Virus record (IMG/VR): IMGVR_UViG_3300042375_000862
Span: 80,040-144,039 of that record
DNA: 64,000 nt
DNA from: a virus
Strand: one strand, 5' to 3'
The notes beneath the pieces were generated by a model. It did not search any database and had not been told where the DNA came from. It saw nothing but the letters and a program-made list of their open reading frames with translations. How positions within the stretch are numbered: position 1 is the first letter of the stretch; every line of letters begins with the position of its first letter. Positions 51,493 through 59,816 of this stretch are shown here, piece after piece. The position numbers and the translations under genes are program-made.

Positions 51493-53421
51493 ATGGAGGA
51501 AATATTACTTTACCAAACATATACTTACGCGAGAATTACCCCATTTAAGAACTATTCTAAGTTCCCAAGAGTAGACACATCACATAGTGGTATACATAAA
51601 CAAGTGTCATATGAAGACAAGTATGGTGGTAGTACGACCACTGAATATTATGATGGGGGTAGTGGGGTTCCAATATCACCACTAACAGATGAAATCAAAA
51701 AGAAAAAAACAAGATTTTTTTATTGGGACGATGAATATAAAAATGTTCCGATTATTATGTACGCTTCCACTCATAAACTAAATGGAACACCGGGGGAGTT
51801 TTATACTACAAAGGATAGACACATCAAGAAATACTATAATGAACCCCTTAGTGAAATATCAGTTCACATATTAGAAAGGTCAATAATAAAAAAAGGAGAT
51901 AAGATTACAATTAAAACAAACAAATTCACAAAATTCAGAGGATTTAACTGTAAGTATTTTAAAACAAACAAATACACCACATCAGTTACTTTTGATATGG
52001 TTAAAGGGGATTTTTTATTTGTTGATAGTGGTAAACATGGAAAAACCAAAACCACACCTCGATTTAGAAAGAACGGGTTTCAACAACTTGACAATTTTTT
52101 AGATAGTAGCGATGGACCATTGAAGTTTTTAAGAAATCATATGGGTAAAAATAATCCATTGTACAAAGAATTAAAAAATAATTTTAAAGATAAAGAATTT
52201 AACGACGTACTTAGTAAAGTGTTTAACATTAATTTTACAACAGATGGTTCATTTTTTAAAACTTTTTTTTATGAAGAGGTAATGAGATGGTTTATTAATA
52301 CCAAGAAAATAAAGATACCAAACGACTACAAAAAACTATTGGTTCATTATTACCCAACAGAAAAATACTTAAAGAAAAACGATAGAAAATTAATTGCGTC
52401 AGTATTAGATGTTTATCAAATAAAATCTAAAGTGACAATAAAACTATTACATGAGAAACCTAACATTGATTTAGGTTCTTTATATATGTTATGTTATTTG
52501 TTTGGTAATAACTACCAAAAATATATCGGTTCCATAAATAAAGATTTATTTGGAACAACATCCGATAACGATAAGGGACATTTAATTGGTGCATCATCAT
52601 TAAAAATGATGGAAAATATACGTGACAGAATTAAAAATCACGGATATGACATATCTGATATTGAAAAAGAAAATTTATTATCGGTGTTAACAAGTGAAAC
52701 AGAAAAAGGAATATCGGTAGATGAAAATTTTATGGGGTTAGTGATGGATCATTTTAGGATGTTGAGTAAAATAAGAGAGTATGATCCTAATATTAGAATG
52801 AGAGCAAATACTAGAGTTAAGTTTCATAGTGAACACAATGAATTATCTAGAATGATATCTGCAATTAAAAAAGGTTGGGTCATTCAATATTTCTATCCTG
52901 AAGAAACGGTGAGACAAATTCAACAACCAATTAGTTGTGAGAAAAAAAGTGAGTTGTGGAAACACAGTAGTAATGGTAATAAAGAACTTATCACTACAAT
53001 AAGTGACGGTGAGATAATGATACACCCATATGTTCTAACAAGAGAAGAGGAATACGTTGAAGAAGGTAGGTTTATGCATCACTGTGTTGCATCATACGCG
53101 GAGACAGACACATCAATTATTGTATCGTTGAGGACTGAAGATAAACAAGATAGAGTTACGTGTGAGTTTAAAATATCAGATGGAAGAATGGTGCAATCAA
53201 AATATTTCTCAAACTCACAACCACCAAAACATTATCAAAATGTGATAGATGATGTAAGTGATTTGATTAGAATGCACGCGAGATTTGGAACACTCAACTG
53301 GTTAAAGAAGGATAGAGTACCTGTTATGATAAATGGAGTTGAAATTGCTCCCGAAATGAGAGAACCGAGAAGATTAATAGATATTTTAAATTTAGATGAC
53401 GCCGAACCACTACCATTTTAA
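51493..53421 (+). CDS. PcfJ-like protein
   Basis: A 642-residue protein with a C-terminal PcfJ-type region: GRFMHHCVASYAETDTSIIVSLR, then RVTCEFKISDGRMVQSKYFSNSQPP. PcfJ-like proteins are found on conjugative elements and in large phages; their function is not well established. The N-terminal 200 residues are unmatched and rich in Lys and aromatic residues; the middle (around 300-380) is shared with the following protein. Confidence 0.6.
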   Translation: MEEILLYQTYTYARITPFKNYSKFPRVDTSHSGIHKQVSYEDKYGGSTTTEYYDGGSGVPISPLTDEIKKKKTRFFYWDDEYKNVPIIMYASTHKLNGTPGEFYTTKDRHIKKYYNEPLSEISVHILERSIIKKGDKITIKTNKFTKFRGFNCKYFKTNKYTTSVTFDMVKGDFLFVDSGKHGKTKTTPRFRKNGFQQLDNFLDSSDGPLKFLRNHMGKNNPLYKELKNNFKDKEFNDVLSKVFNINFTTDGSFFKTFFYEEVMRWFINTKKIKIPNDYKKLLVHYYPTEKYLKKNDRKLIASVLDVYQIKSKVTIKLLHEKPNIDLGSLYMLCYLFGNNYQKYIGSINKDLFGTTSDNDKGHLIGASSLKMMENIRDRIKNHGYDISDIEKENLLSVLTSETEKGISVDENFMGLVMDHFRMLSKIREYDPNIRMRANTRVKFHSEHNELSRMISAIKKGWVIQYFYPEETVRQIQQPISCEKKSELWKHSSNGNKELITTISDGEIMIHPYVLTREEEYVEEGRFMHHCVASYAETDTSIIVSLRTEDKQDRVTCEFKISDGRMVQSKYFSNSQPPKHYQNVIDDVSDLIRMHARFGTLNWLKKDRVPVMINGVEIAPEMREPRRLIDILNLDDAEPLPF

Positions 53422-53445
53422 CTACACATTTTCATTTAATCCATA

Positions 53446-53453
53446 TATATTTC
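53446..53453 (+). promoter_or_regulatory. Possible -7 element (TATATTTC)
   Basis: TATATTTC three bases before the ATG at 53457, with TTTTCATTTA upstream as in the promoters before 28425 and 58872. A correctly spaced TTTG is not seen. Confidence 0.3.
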
Positions 53454-53456
53454 TAT

Positions 53457-54857
53457 ATGGATTTATTATTTTCGTACTCCCAACAAAAGAAGGATAAGAA
53501 TAGAAAGAGAGATGAATCAATTAGTGAATGTTTAATTAGATTACACAAACACAATGATGAACTTACATATGAAGGTATTTTTGATTTTGACTACGATAGA
53601 TATGGTACACCAAGACATGTAACGTTCGAACACAATTTAATTGTTAATTTAATCACTGGTGATGTTTCGGTAAAGTATGAGATTAAAAATAATGTTAATA
53701 TCGATGAAAAAATATTTAGAAGTACAGATCAAAACAAAAAGAATGATTTTAAACTGTTGTTTGATTTAATTGAAAATGGAATTGCTCGAGGAGAAAAACG
53801 TAGAGGTTATTGGGGGGTCAAATATGAGAGATCAGTTGATAAAATATGTGACATTTTTATCCAACAAATACAACCAAAATTTAAATCACAATTTCTTAAA
53901 GATAAGAACTATAAATTAAAACCTTTTTACAATACTATCTATGATATGTTAGTTGATTATCATTTAGACATAAAAGGTATTAAAGGACACAACGCGGTAT
54001 ATTATGATATCCAAAATGATTACCCAAAAAAGAAATGGTTGGACAAAAACGATAATAAATTTCTACCGGCAGTTTTAGATTATTATGGTATTAAATCAAA
54101 ATATCTAATAAAAGAATTGAGTCAGAACGTTAGACAAATTCAAATCAGTACATTAAATTATTTCTGTAAGTTATTCGGTGACAATCACGTTGAATACTTA
54201 AAGAAATTTATTTGGGAAATACATTGTTATGATACCCCACCCAACAAAAAAATACATTATTTAAAGAATGAATCTGAAAAAGATTTTTTAGTTAAAGTAA
54301 TTAATGATTGGGAAATAGACACAATTAAAACAGATTCGTTAATTTATACATTAAATAAGTTATTTTCAATTAGAGATTTGTTAGAACAAAGAGGAGTTAA
54401 TCTTAAATTTAAGGCAAAAAACGATGTTGAATTTGATAATATTATGGAGACATGGTCAGGATTAAAATTACATTTCGCACGTGGATATAAAGTAAGATAT
54501 CTTATACCTGAAGATTTTGTGAAAGAAATGGAAGAAGATATTGTGATTGATGAATTAGTATTTAAACCCAAATTATTATTAACAGAAGATGATTTTAGAA
54601 TTGAAGGATTTAATATGAAAAATTGTATGTCTAAACAATTTGCACACGGAGTCGTTTACATATTCGCATCATTGCAACATAAAAGGAAAAGAATTAATTT
54701 ACAATACAGAAAGGGTAATTTAATACAGTCCTATGGTAAGGCCAACACACCGGTTATTGAGATATTTGAAGAGGCTACCAATATTTTAACATCAAGGTTT
54801 AAGAAGTACCCAACGATAGAGTGGAAGAAAGACAAATATGATTTCATAACTTATTGA
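53457..54857 (+). CDS. Degenerate PcfJ-like paralogue
   Basis: A 466-residue protein related to the one before it. The shared middle reads WLDKNDNKFLPAVLDYYGIKSK against YLKKNDRKLIASVLDVYQIKSK. The PcfJ-like end is altered: FNMKNCMSKQFAHGVVYIFASLQ keeps the cysteine but not the HH-C-V pattern, and INLQYRKGNLIQSYGKANTP matches the following strand. This looks like a tandem duplicate with changed active-site-like residues, perhaps a partner or decoy of the first copy. Confidence 0.55.
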   Translation: MDLLFSYSQQKKDKNRKRDESISECLIRLHKHNDELTYEGIFDFDYDRYGTPRHVTFEHNLIVNLITGDVSVKYEIKNNVNIDEKIFRSTDQNKKNDFKLLFDLIENGIARGEKRRGYWGVKYERSVDKICDIFIQQIQPKFKSQFLKDKNYKLKPFYNTIYDMLVDYHLDIKGIKGHNAVYYDIQNDYPKKKWLDKNDNKFLPAVLDYYGIKSKYLIKELSQNVRQIQISTLNYFCKLFGDNHVEYLKKFIWEIHCYDTPPNKKIHYLKNESEKDFLVKVINDWEIDTIKTDSLIYTLNKLFSIRDLLEQRGVNLKFKAKNDVEFDNIMETWSGLKLHFARGYKVRYLIPEDFVKEMEEDIVIDELVFKPKLLLTEDDFRIEGFNMKNCMSKQFAHGVVYIFASLQHKRKRINLQYRKGNLIQSYGKANTPVIEIFEEATNILTSRFKKYPTIEWKKDKYDFITY

Positions 54858-54887
54858 TAATCAATGTATTTTTTTAATAAAATTTTT

Positions 54888-54918
54888 TTTGGTATATTCT
54901 AATTAATACCTATCTTTG
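54888..54918 (+). promoter_or_regulatory. Bacteroidota-type promoter, C5-methyltransferase
   Basis: TTTG, 19 bases, then TATCTTTG: an exact match to the Bacteroidota vegetative consensus on both elements. It lies 21 bases before the ATG at 54940. Confidence 0.7.
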
Positions 54919-54939
54919 ATGTGAACTAAACTAAATCAA

Positions 54940-55914
54940 ATGAAATATCTATCAGTTTGTAGTGGTATTGAATCCGCTACAGTTGCGTGGGAACCACTTG
55001 GTTGGGAATGTGTTGGTCTATGTGACTTCGCATCATTTCCACAAAAAGTATTATCCCATCATTATCCAAACACAACATTATTTACTGACATTACTAAACT
55101 AACTCAACATGAAAAGTACAAAAAAATTAAATTTGACTTATTGGTCGGCGGAACGCCTTGTCAATCTTTTTCCGATGCAGGACTCAACAAAGGAATGGAT
55201 GACATCCGTGGTAGAATCTCCCTTGAATATGCAAGAATTCTTAAAGAAAAACGACCAAGATGGTTCATTTGGGAAAATGTCGAAGGGGTTTTTAAAAACA
55301 AACACAAAAAATCCTTATGTGAAATCATCTCCTCTTTCACTGGTGTTGACTTCAAACCAGAAGGTCTCGACAAACAAGGTATTGTCCAAGGAGAAGAGTA
55401 CTCAATCGCTTATAGGGTTCTCGACAGCCAATACTTCGGAGTTCCCCAACGACGCAAAAGAATCTATATTGTCGGATATCGTGGAAAAAACTGGAAAATC
55501 CCATTCTCAGTATTATTTGAGCAAGGATGTTTTGAAAGCGTTAAAGAAAAGAATAAAAGCAAGAGGGATGAGTACACCAAAAATATTCTCGGAGAAATTA
55601 AACTCGCTGGTACGATAACAAAATCATACGGACAAACCCAAACAGATGGAATGGGTCGTGTGTCAACATCTAATTTTTGGGTTGATGATAATGGTATAAG
55701 ATGTTTCACTGAAAGAGAATTAGAAAGATTACAGGGGTTCCCTGATGGTTATTTAGATTTTGAAGTTGATGGTAAGAAACCTGGTTATTCCGCTGTAAAG
55801 GGTGCTCTCGGTAATTCAATGACTGTAAACGTTATGTATTGGATTGGACAGAGAATTAATTTTATTGACAATTATATTGAATCCAAAAAGATTTTGAAAT
55901 TCAAGAAAATTTAA
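54940..55914 (+). CDS. DNA C5-cytosine methyltransferase
   Basis: A 324-residue Dcm-type enzyme: LSVCSGIESATVAWEPLGW (motif I), GGTPCQSFSDAG (motif IV, catalytic Cys), ENVEG (VI), QRRKRIYIVG (VIII) and GNSMTVNVMYWIGQ (X), with a target-recognition region between VIII and IX. All motifs are complete. Between about 55140 and 55620 the base composition is visibly less AT-rich and the codon choice differs from neighbours, which suggests recent acquisition. Confidence 0.9.
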   Translation: MKYLSVCSGIESATVAWEPLGWECVGLCDFASFPQKVLSHHYPNTTLFTDITKLTQHEKYKKIKFDLLVGGTPCQSFSDAGLNKGMDDIRGRISLEYARILKEKRPRWFIWENVEGVFKNKHKKSLCEIISSFTGVDFKPEGLDKQGIVQGEEYSIAYRVLDSQYFGVPQRRKRIYIVGYRGKNWKIPFSVLFEQGCFESVKEKNKSKRDEYTKNILGEIKLAGTITKSYGQTQTDGMGRVSTSNFWVDDNGIRCFTERELERLQGFPDGYLDFEVDGKKPGYSAVKGALGNSMTVNVMYWIGQRINFIDNYIESKKILKFKKI

Positions 55915-55923
55915 TTATATTAC
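55893..55923 (+). promoter_or_regulatory. Bacteroidota-type promoter
   Basis: TTTG, 19 bases, then TATATTAC, three bases before the ATG at 55927. It overlaps the end of the C5-methyltransferase gene. Confidence 0.5.
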
Positions 55924-55926
55924 ATT

Positions 55927-56091
55927 ATGCAAGAAAAAGAATCAAAGACATCGACACATTTTTGGATTAGTTTAGTTAAATCTTTTTTTAGAATTTGTGC
56001 GGGTGTTGCTTTAGTTGACGGGTCTTTAACGGATGCTGGTGGTTTATTAATCATAGCCGAAGCACTTGGAATCGCCGAAGAAATATTTTAA
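55927..56091 (+). CDS. Small unidentified protein
   Basis: A 54-residue protein, MQEKESKTSTHFWISLVKSF, then a hydrophobic Gly/Ala-rich stretch AGVALVDGSLTDAGGLLIIA, ending AEEIF. One membrane-associated helix is likely. It has a well-placed promoter and is separated from the next gene by two bases, so I consider it real. No family recognised. Confidence 0.55.
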   Translation: MQEKESKTSTHFWISLVKSFFRICAGVALVDGSLTDAGGLLIIAEALGIAEEIF

Positions 56092-56093
56092 TT

Positions 56094-56711
56094 ATGGTAT
56101 TTGAAACAAACAATATTAAGATTTCTTACGAACCACATTTAGATGGTGGTGGCACTACATTTGGTATAAACGCCTTAGATAGTGAAAAAGTAAAAAAATT
56201 CATTAAGAAAGGTAGAGTTATGGAAATGTGTTCAGGACCTGGTTTTATGGGATTTCATTTACTTGGACAGGGTTATTGTGATGAGTTATATTTGGTCGAC
56301 ATCAATCGAGAAAATCTTAAACATATAAATGAAACAATAAGTTTAAATAATTTAGATAATGTTAAATTTATTGAATCAAATGGATTTAATGAATTAGTCG
56401 GTGAACCAAATATCGATGTTATCATTAGTAATCCACCTCATTTTAAAACATTAAGACCTGAAGGTTATAGATTTGACAATGAGAAATTATTATCGTTAGA
56501 CAAAGATATGAACTTCCATAGAGAATTTTTTAAAGATGTTAAAAAACATTTATCAAAAGATGGTATCATAATTCTTGTTGAAAATTGCGATGGTGTAACC
56601 GAAGATGATATTAGAGAATTAACAAAAGATGATTTTAAAGTTGAATATGTGGAATACGATGATTATGGGTGGACAGGTAAATCAAAATTTTATACAATTG
56701 TTCTATCATGA
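56094..56711 (+). CDS. Class I methyltransferase (small-domain type)
   Basis: A 205-residue protein with VMEMCSGPGFMGFHLL (motif I), LVDINRENL, and VIISNPPHF, where NPPH replaces the NPPY of N6-adenine or HemK-type enzymes. MTS-like proteins of this kind act on rRNA, protein glutamine or DNA. The target is not evident. It overlaps the next gene by ATGA. Confidence 0.7.
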   Translation: MVFETNNIKISYEPHLDGGGTTFGINALDSEKVKKFIKKGRVMEMCSGPGFMGFHLLGQGYCDELYLVDINRENLKHINETISLNNLDNVKFIESNGFNELVGEPNIDVIISNPPHFKTLRPEGYRFDNEKLLSLDKDMNFHREFFKDVKKHLSKDGIIILVENCDGVTEDDIRELTKDDFKVEYVEYDDYGWTGKSKFYTIVLS

Positions 56712-56998
56712 ATCATTACCAAACAATAGCATTTGCAAACAAATTATATTACGATAATATGAAAACATTTAAAGATTTAGTATTTGAAGAACATCCTTCA
56801 GGTACTGGAAAAATAGCAAGAATGGAATTTAAAAATGGACATGGAATTAGTGTTGTTCAAGGACATATATTTTTAAATGAAAGTAATTTATATGATATGG
56901 CGGAAATTTTTAATAATGAAGTTGTTACATCAACTAATATTATGGAAGTTACTGAAGAAGAGATTACTAATAAAATGATTGAGTTACAAGAACAATAA
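56708..56998 (+). CDS. Unidentified small protein
   Basis: A 96-residue protein: YQTIAFANKLYYDNMKTFKDL, a beta-rich middle (GHGISVVQGHIFL) and an acidic end (EVTEEEITNKMIELQEQ). No family recognised. Linked by overlap to the methyltransferase gene before it. Confidence 0.5.
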   Translation: MNHYQTIAFANKLYYDNMKTFKDLVFEEHPSGTGKIARMEFKNGHGISVVQGHIFLNESNLYDMAEIFNNEVVTSTNIMEVTEEEITNKMIELQEQ

Positions 56999-57001
56999 AA
57001 T

Positions 57002-57313
57002 ATGGGAATAATAAATAAATCAGAAAATTGGTGGTTAAGATTATCATTAGTTTTATTTGCGTTAATCACATTAGCATCGGCGTCAGTTATTAATAGAAGT
57101 GTAACTTCGGAAAGACAAATATTAATTGATAGCGTATCATACTTTAAATTACAAAATGATTCAATTAAAATTAAATACGATAGTTTAAGAGATGAACATT
57201 TTATTTTAAATGTTGAATTAGGTAGAGACAAGTTGACGTGGGAATACCTAAAAGAAAATTTTCTTAATGTTTATAATAATGCAATGAAATATAAATCACA
57301 TGAAACAGAATAA
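57002..57313 (+). CDS. Single-pass membrane protein
   Basis: A 103-residue protein with a probable membrane helix at residues 10-32 (WWLRLSLVLFALITLASASVI) followed by a polar, coiled-coil-like region. The layout (short N-terminus, one helix, long coil) resembles an inner-membrane spanin or a small phage lysis component, but I see no lipobox partner, so this is only a suggestion. It overlaps the next gene by 14 bases. Confidence 0.45.
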   Translation: MGIINKSENWWLRLSLVLFALITLASASVINRSVTSERQILIDSVSYFKLQNDSIKIKYDSLRDEHFILNVELGRDKLTWEYLKENFLNVYNNAMKYKSHETE

Positions 57314-57611
57314 AGACACAGAAATTAACTTAGGTAGTGGTAATAATATGGAAATGAAGTCGTCTAGAATGGTAACAACTTATCAAGTACTTTATTTAAC
57401 AACACCCGAAGATGGTACCATACCTATGACAGTTAAAATTGAAGCCGATTTTGATACGATTCCTGAAGAATACCAAGAGGTGTTCATGAATATGATATCT
57501 GTAAAATACTTGGATAGAGTTTCATTTGGTGATAACCCATTCTCCCAATGTTTACCAGCACCTAAAAGACGATGGTGGCAAATATGGAAATCTAAAACTA
57601 TTGAAATATGA
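57300..57611 (+). CDS. Unidentified small protein
   Basis: A 103-residue protein with a polar N-terminus, a beta-rich core (VLYLTTPEDGTIPMTVKIEADFD) and a basic aromatic end (KRRWWQIWKSK). No family recognised. The Trp/Lys-rich end may contact a membrane. Its stop overlaps the next ATG. Confidence 0.5.
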   Translation: MKQNKDTEINLGSGNNMEMKSSRMVTTYQVLYLTTPEDGTIPMTVKIEADFDTIPEEYQEVFMNMISVKYLDRVSFGDNPFSQCLPAPKRRWWQIWKSKTIEI

Positions 57612-57748
57612 TTTATTTTATAATTGGTATTGTCGGAACAATACTTTGGATGGCATTTGAAATGTGGAGAGCACCATTTATGGATGACAACGGTAGAATA
57701 ACTAAACCAGGTAATAAATTATCAGATTTATTTAAAAAGAAAAGATGA
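57608..57748 (+). CDS. Small membrane protein
   Basis: A 46-residue protein: an N-terminal hydrophobic helix (IYFIIGIVGTILWMAFEMW) and a Lys-rich end. Starts in the ATGA overlap with the preceding gene; its stop is next to the TATTTATC motif before iscU. Confidence 0.5.
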   Translation: MIYFIIGIVGTILWMAFEMWRAPFMDDNGRITKPGNKLSDLFKKKR

Positions 57749-57756
57749 TATTTATC
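57749..57756 (+). promoter_or_regulatory. TATTTATC motif before iscU-like gene
   Basis: GATATTTATC about 15 bases before the ATG at 57772. Variant of the TATTTATA motif. Confidence 0.25.
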
Positions 57757-57771
57757 ATATAAACAACTAAT

Positions 57772-58182
57772 ATGGCGTATTCAGAAAAAGTTTTAGATCA
57801 TTATTCCAATCCACAAAATGTGGGGACATTAGATAAGTCCAAATCAAACGTAGGTACCGGATTGGTTGGGGCTCCCGAGTGTGGTGATGTGATGAGATTA
57901 CAAATAGAAGTAATTGATAATATTATTGTTGATGCAAAATTCAAAACATTTGGATGTGGTTCAGCAATTGCATCTTCATCTGTAGCAACTGAATGGTTAA
58001 AAGGAAAGAGCGTCGATGTGGCATTGACAATTGATAATATGGATTTAGTGGAAGAATTAAATCTACCACCGGTTAAGATTCACTGTTCAGTTTTAGCTGA
58101 GGACGCTATTAAATCTGCAATAAACGATTATAGGAAGAAACAAGGATTAGAGGAAATAATCTTTGACGCTTCACATGTATAA
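57772..58182 (+). CDS. iscU: IscU-type Fe-S scaffold protein
   Basis: A 136-residue IscU, near the usual 128. The three scaffold cysteines are present: Cys37 in APECGDV with Asp39, Cys62 in FGCGSAIASSS and Cys105 in KIHCSVLAEDA, and the LPPVK chaperone-binding motif lies at about 98-102. It should assemble a [2Fe-2S] cluster from sulfide and iron. It heads a three-gene set with ferredoxin and IscA; no cysteine desulfurase or HscA/HscB is seen in the window, so the host would have to supply them. Confidence 0.9.
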   Translation: MAYSEKVLDHYSNPQNVGTLDKSKSNVGTGLVGAPECGDVMRLQIEVIDNIIVDAKFKTFGCGSAIASSSVATEWLKGKSVDVALTIDNMDLVEELNLPPVKIHCSVLAEDAIKSAINDYRKKQGLEEIIFDASHV

Positions 58183-58195
58183 AAAAAAATAAATT

Positions 58196-58504
58196 ATGAG
58201 TTTTATTATTGGAAGTAGTTGTGTTGATTGTATGGATACCGCATGTGCAAATGCATGTCCGGTTGATTGTATTCACGGACCAATAAATGTTGAAGGTTCA
58301 GGTTCAGAAGTGGGTGAACAAGGTAAAGATGCGTTCCCTGGTGGACAACTTTATATAAACCCTGACACTTGTATCAATTGTGGTGCATGTGTTCCTGAGT
58401 GTCCTGTTAGCGCTATCTATGAAGATGAAGATTTAGCAATTAAGGCTGGCGAAGAAGAATACGTTCATAAAAATTACGAGTTCTTTGGTTTAAAATACAA
58501 TTAA
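58196..58504 (+). CDS. Ferredoxin, two cluster-binding sets
   Basis: A 102-residue ferredoxin. The first set is CVDCMDTACANACP and the second CINCGACVPECP, consistent with two [4Fe-4S] clusters or a 7Fe form. The ends are extended by about 35 residues after the second set. It would pass electrons for cluster assembly or to another redox partner such as the radical SAM enzyme. It sits between iscU and iscA genes. Confidence 0.9.
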   Translation: MSFIIGSSCVDCMDTACANACPVDCIHGPINVEGSGSEVGEQGKDAFPGGQLYINPDTCINCGACVPECPVSAIYEDEDLAIKAGEEEYVHKNYEFFGLKYN

Positions 58505-58505
58505 A

Positions 58506-58835
58506 ATGGTTACAGTTTCGGACAAAGCACTTGAACACGTTGTTGAGTTGATGACGGAAAAAGGAATAACACCTGACACCCATTTTCTTCGTGTTGGAGT
58601 TAAAGGAGGTGGATGTAGTGGTTTATCTTACGCTATGGATTTTGACGATAATGTAACAGATATGGATGAAGTCGTTGATTTAAACGTATTGAGGGTGATT
58701 ATAGATAAAAAATCACTTTTATATCTATATGGCACTGAATTAGATTATTCTGATGGATTAAACGGAAGGGGTTTTAATTGGATTAATCCGTCGGCGAGCC
58801 GCACTTGCGGATGTGGAGAAAGTTTTGCTCTCTAA
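58506..58835 (+). CDS. iscA: IscA/HesB-type Fe-S carrier protein
   Basis: A 109-residue A-type carrier. Cys37 lies in KGGGCSGLSY and Cys101/Cys103 in RTCGCGESF, exactly the three-cysteine arrangement of the family. Its function is to receive and pass on a cluster. The start is one base after the ferredoxin stop. GC-rich patches near its end (58785-58815) contrast with the AT-rich genome. Confidence 0.9.
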   Translation: MVTVSDKALEHVVELMTEKGITPDTHFLRVGVKGGGCSGLSYAMDFDDNVTDMDEVVDLNVLRVIIDKKSLLYLYGTELDYSDGLNGRGFNWINPSASRTCGCGESFAL

Positions 58836-58836
58836 T

Positions 58837-58867
58837 TTTTATTTTTCATTTATTTTTATTATATTAT
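58837..58867 (+). promoter_or_regulatory. Bacteroidota-type promoter variant
   Basis: TTTT, 19 bases, then TATATTAT, four bases before the ATG at 58872. Its spacer (TTTTTCATTTATTTTTAT) is nearly identical to that before the gene at 28425. Confidence 0.5.
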
Positions 58868-58871
58868 ACCT

Positions 58872-59486
58872 ATGAAGGTATTAGAATTATTTGCGGGAAG
58901 TCGTTCAGTAGGTAAAATTGCCGAAAAACTTGGTATGGAAGTTTTTTCTTCCGACCTTATTGACTTTGAAGGTATTAACTACGCGGTTAGTATATTAGAT
59001 TTTGATTATAAGAAAGTTCCATTTAAACCAGATGTAATATGGGCATCACCACCCTGTACTGGGTTTAGCGTTGCCGCAATTGGTCACCATTGGACAGGTG
59101 GTAAAGGGGCTTATATCCCTAATACAGATACCGCTCGATTAGGTATAGAACTCGTAAAGAAAACGTTAGAGATTATTGACCACTATAAACCCCAACATTG
59201 GTTTATGGAAAATCCACGAGGATTACTTCGTAAAATGGATTTGGTTCAAAATTTGAAACGCCAAACGGTTACCTATTGTCAATATGGTGATGAACGTATG
59301 AAACCAACAGACATATGGACTAACAGTGATGTGTGGGTTCCTCGTAAGATGTGTAAGAATGGTGACCCTTGTCACGTTGCGGCACCAAGAGGATCAAGAA
59401 CTGGCACACAAGGTAGAGCTAATGCTTATGAAAGAAGTAAGATACCAGAAGACCTATGTTATGAGATATTAAAAAGTTGTTTATAA
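58872..59486 (+). CDS. DNA C5-methyltransferase-like protein, short
   Basis: A 204-residue Dcm-like protein: VLELFAGSRSVGKIAEKLG (motif I), WASPPCTGFSVAA (motif IV with catalytic Cys) and MENPRGLLRK (motif VI-like). The target-recognition region and the C-terminal motifs of full enzymes are not clearly present; such short ASPPC proteins occur in many phages. Likely DNA modification, but the specificity is unknown. Confidence 0.8.
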   Translation: MKVLELFAGSRSVGKIAEKLGMEVFSSDLIDFEGINYAVSILDFDYKKVPFKPDVIWASPPCTGFSVAAIGHHWTGGKGAYIPNTDTARLGIELVKKTLEIIDHYKPQHWFMENPRGLLRKMDLVQNLKRQTVTYCQYGDERMKPTDIWTNSDVWVPRKMCKNGDPCHVAAPRGSRTGTQGRANAYERSKIPEDLCYEILKSCL

Positions 59487-59503
59487 ATTAAAAATTAAAT
59501 AAT

Positions 59504-59605
59504 ATGGAAATGTTAATTATAATCGGTTACGTTGCATTTGCAACATTATCCGTTTTTTCGTTAGTAAATATGCTTAGACAAATTAATAAAATTAAAGATG
59601 ATTGA
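59504..59605 (+). CDS. Small membrane peptide
   Basis: A 33-residue peptide, MEMLIIIGYVAFATLSVFSL, one membrane helix with a short basic end. The start follows a TAAT junction typical of this genome and its end overlaps the next gene by eight bases. Confidence 0.45.
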   Translation: MEMLIIIGYVAFATLSVFSLVNMLRQINKIKDD

Positions 59606-59816
59606 ACTATTGGGTTGGATGTCGTCAGTAGTTGTGTTAGTGTCTATGACATTTAAAACAATGTGGAAATTAAGATTGATGAATAGTGTTGCTTGTGTTA
59701 TGTGGATATGTTATGGTTATTTTATATCAAATAACCCAACGATGTTTGTTAATTTAGCTATATTAATAACACATATAATTTGGTTTGTTAAAAATAAAAG
59801 GTATGAAAAAAATTAA
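59598..59816 (+). CDS. YgjV/SemiSWEET-like membrane protein
   Basis: A 72-residue protein with two to three hydrophobic helices: LGWMSSVVVLVSMTFKTMWKLR, then SVACVMWICYGYFIS and LAILITHIIWF. The LR-x-x-NS-x-A-C and YG positions resemble YgjV-type and small SemiSWEET-type membrane proteins. A transport role is possible but unproved. Confidence 0.55.
   Translation: MIELLGWMSSVVVLVSMTFKTMWKLRLMNSVACVMWICYGYFISNNPTMFVNLAILITHIIWFVKNKRYEKN

Noticed and set aside
55109-55618. A 169-codon frame overlapping the C5-methyltransferase in another frame
   Set aside because: It lies wholly inside the well-supported enzyme gene and is explained by its composition. It has no recognisable domain.
58785-58815. 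GC-rich hairpin-like segment in the IscA gene
   Set aside because: It encodes the conserved SRTCGCGE motif, so the composition is explained by the protein.
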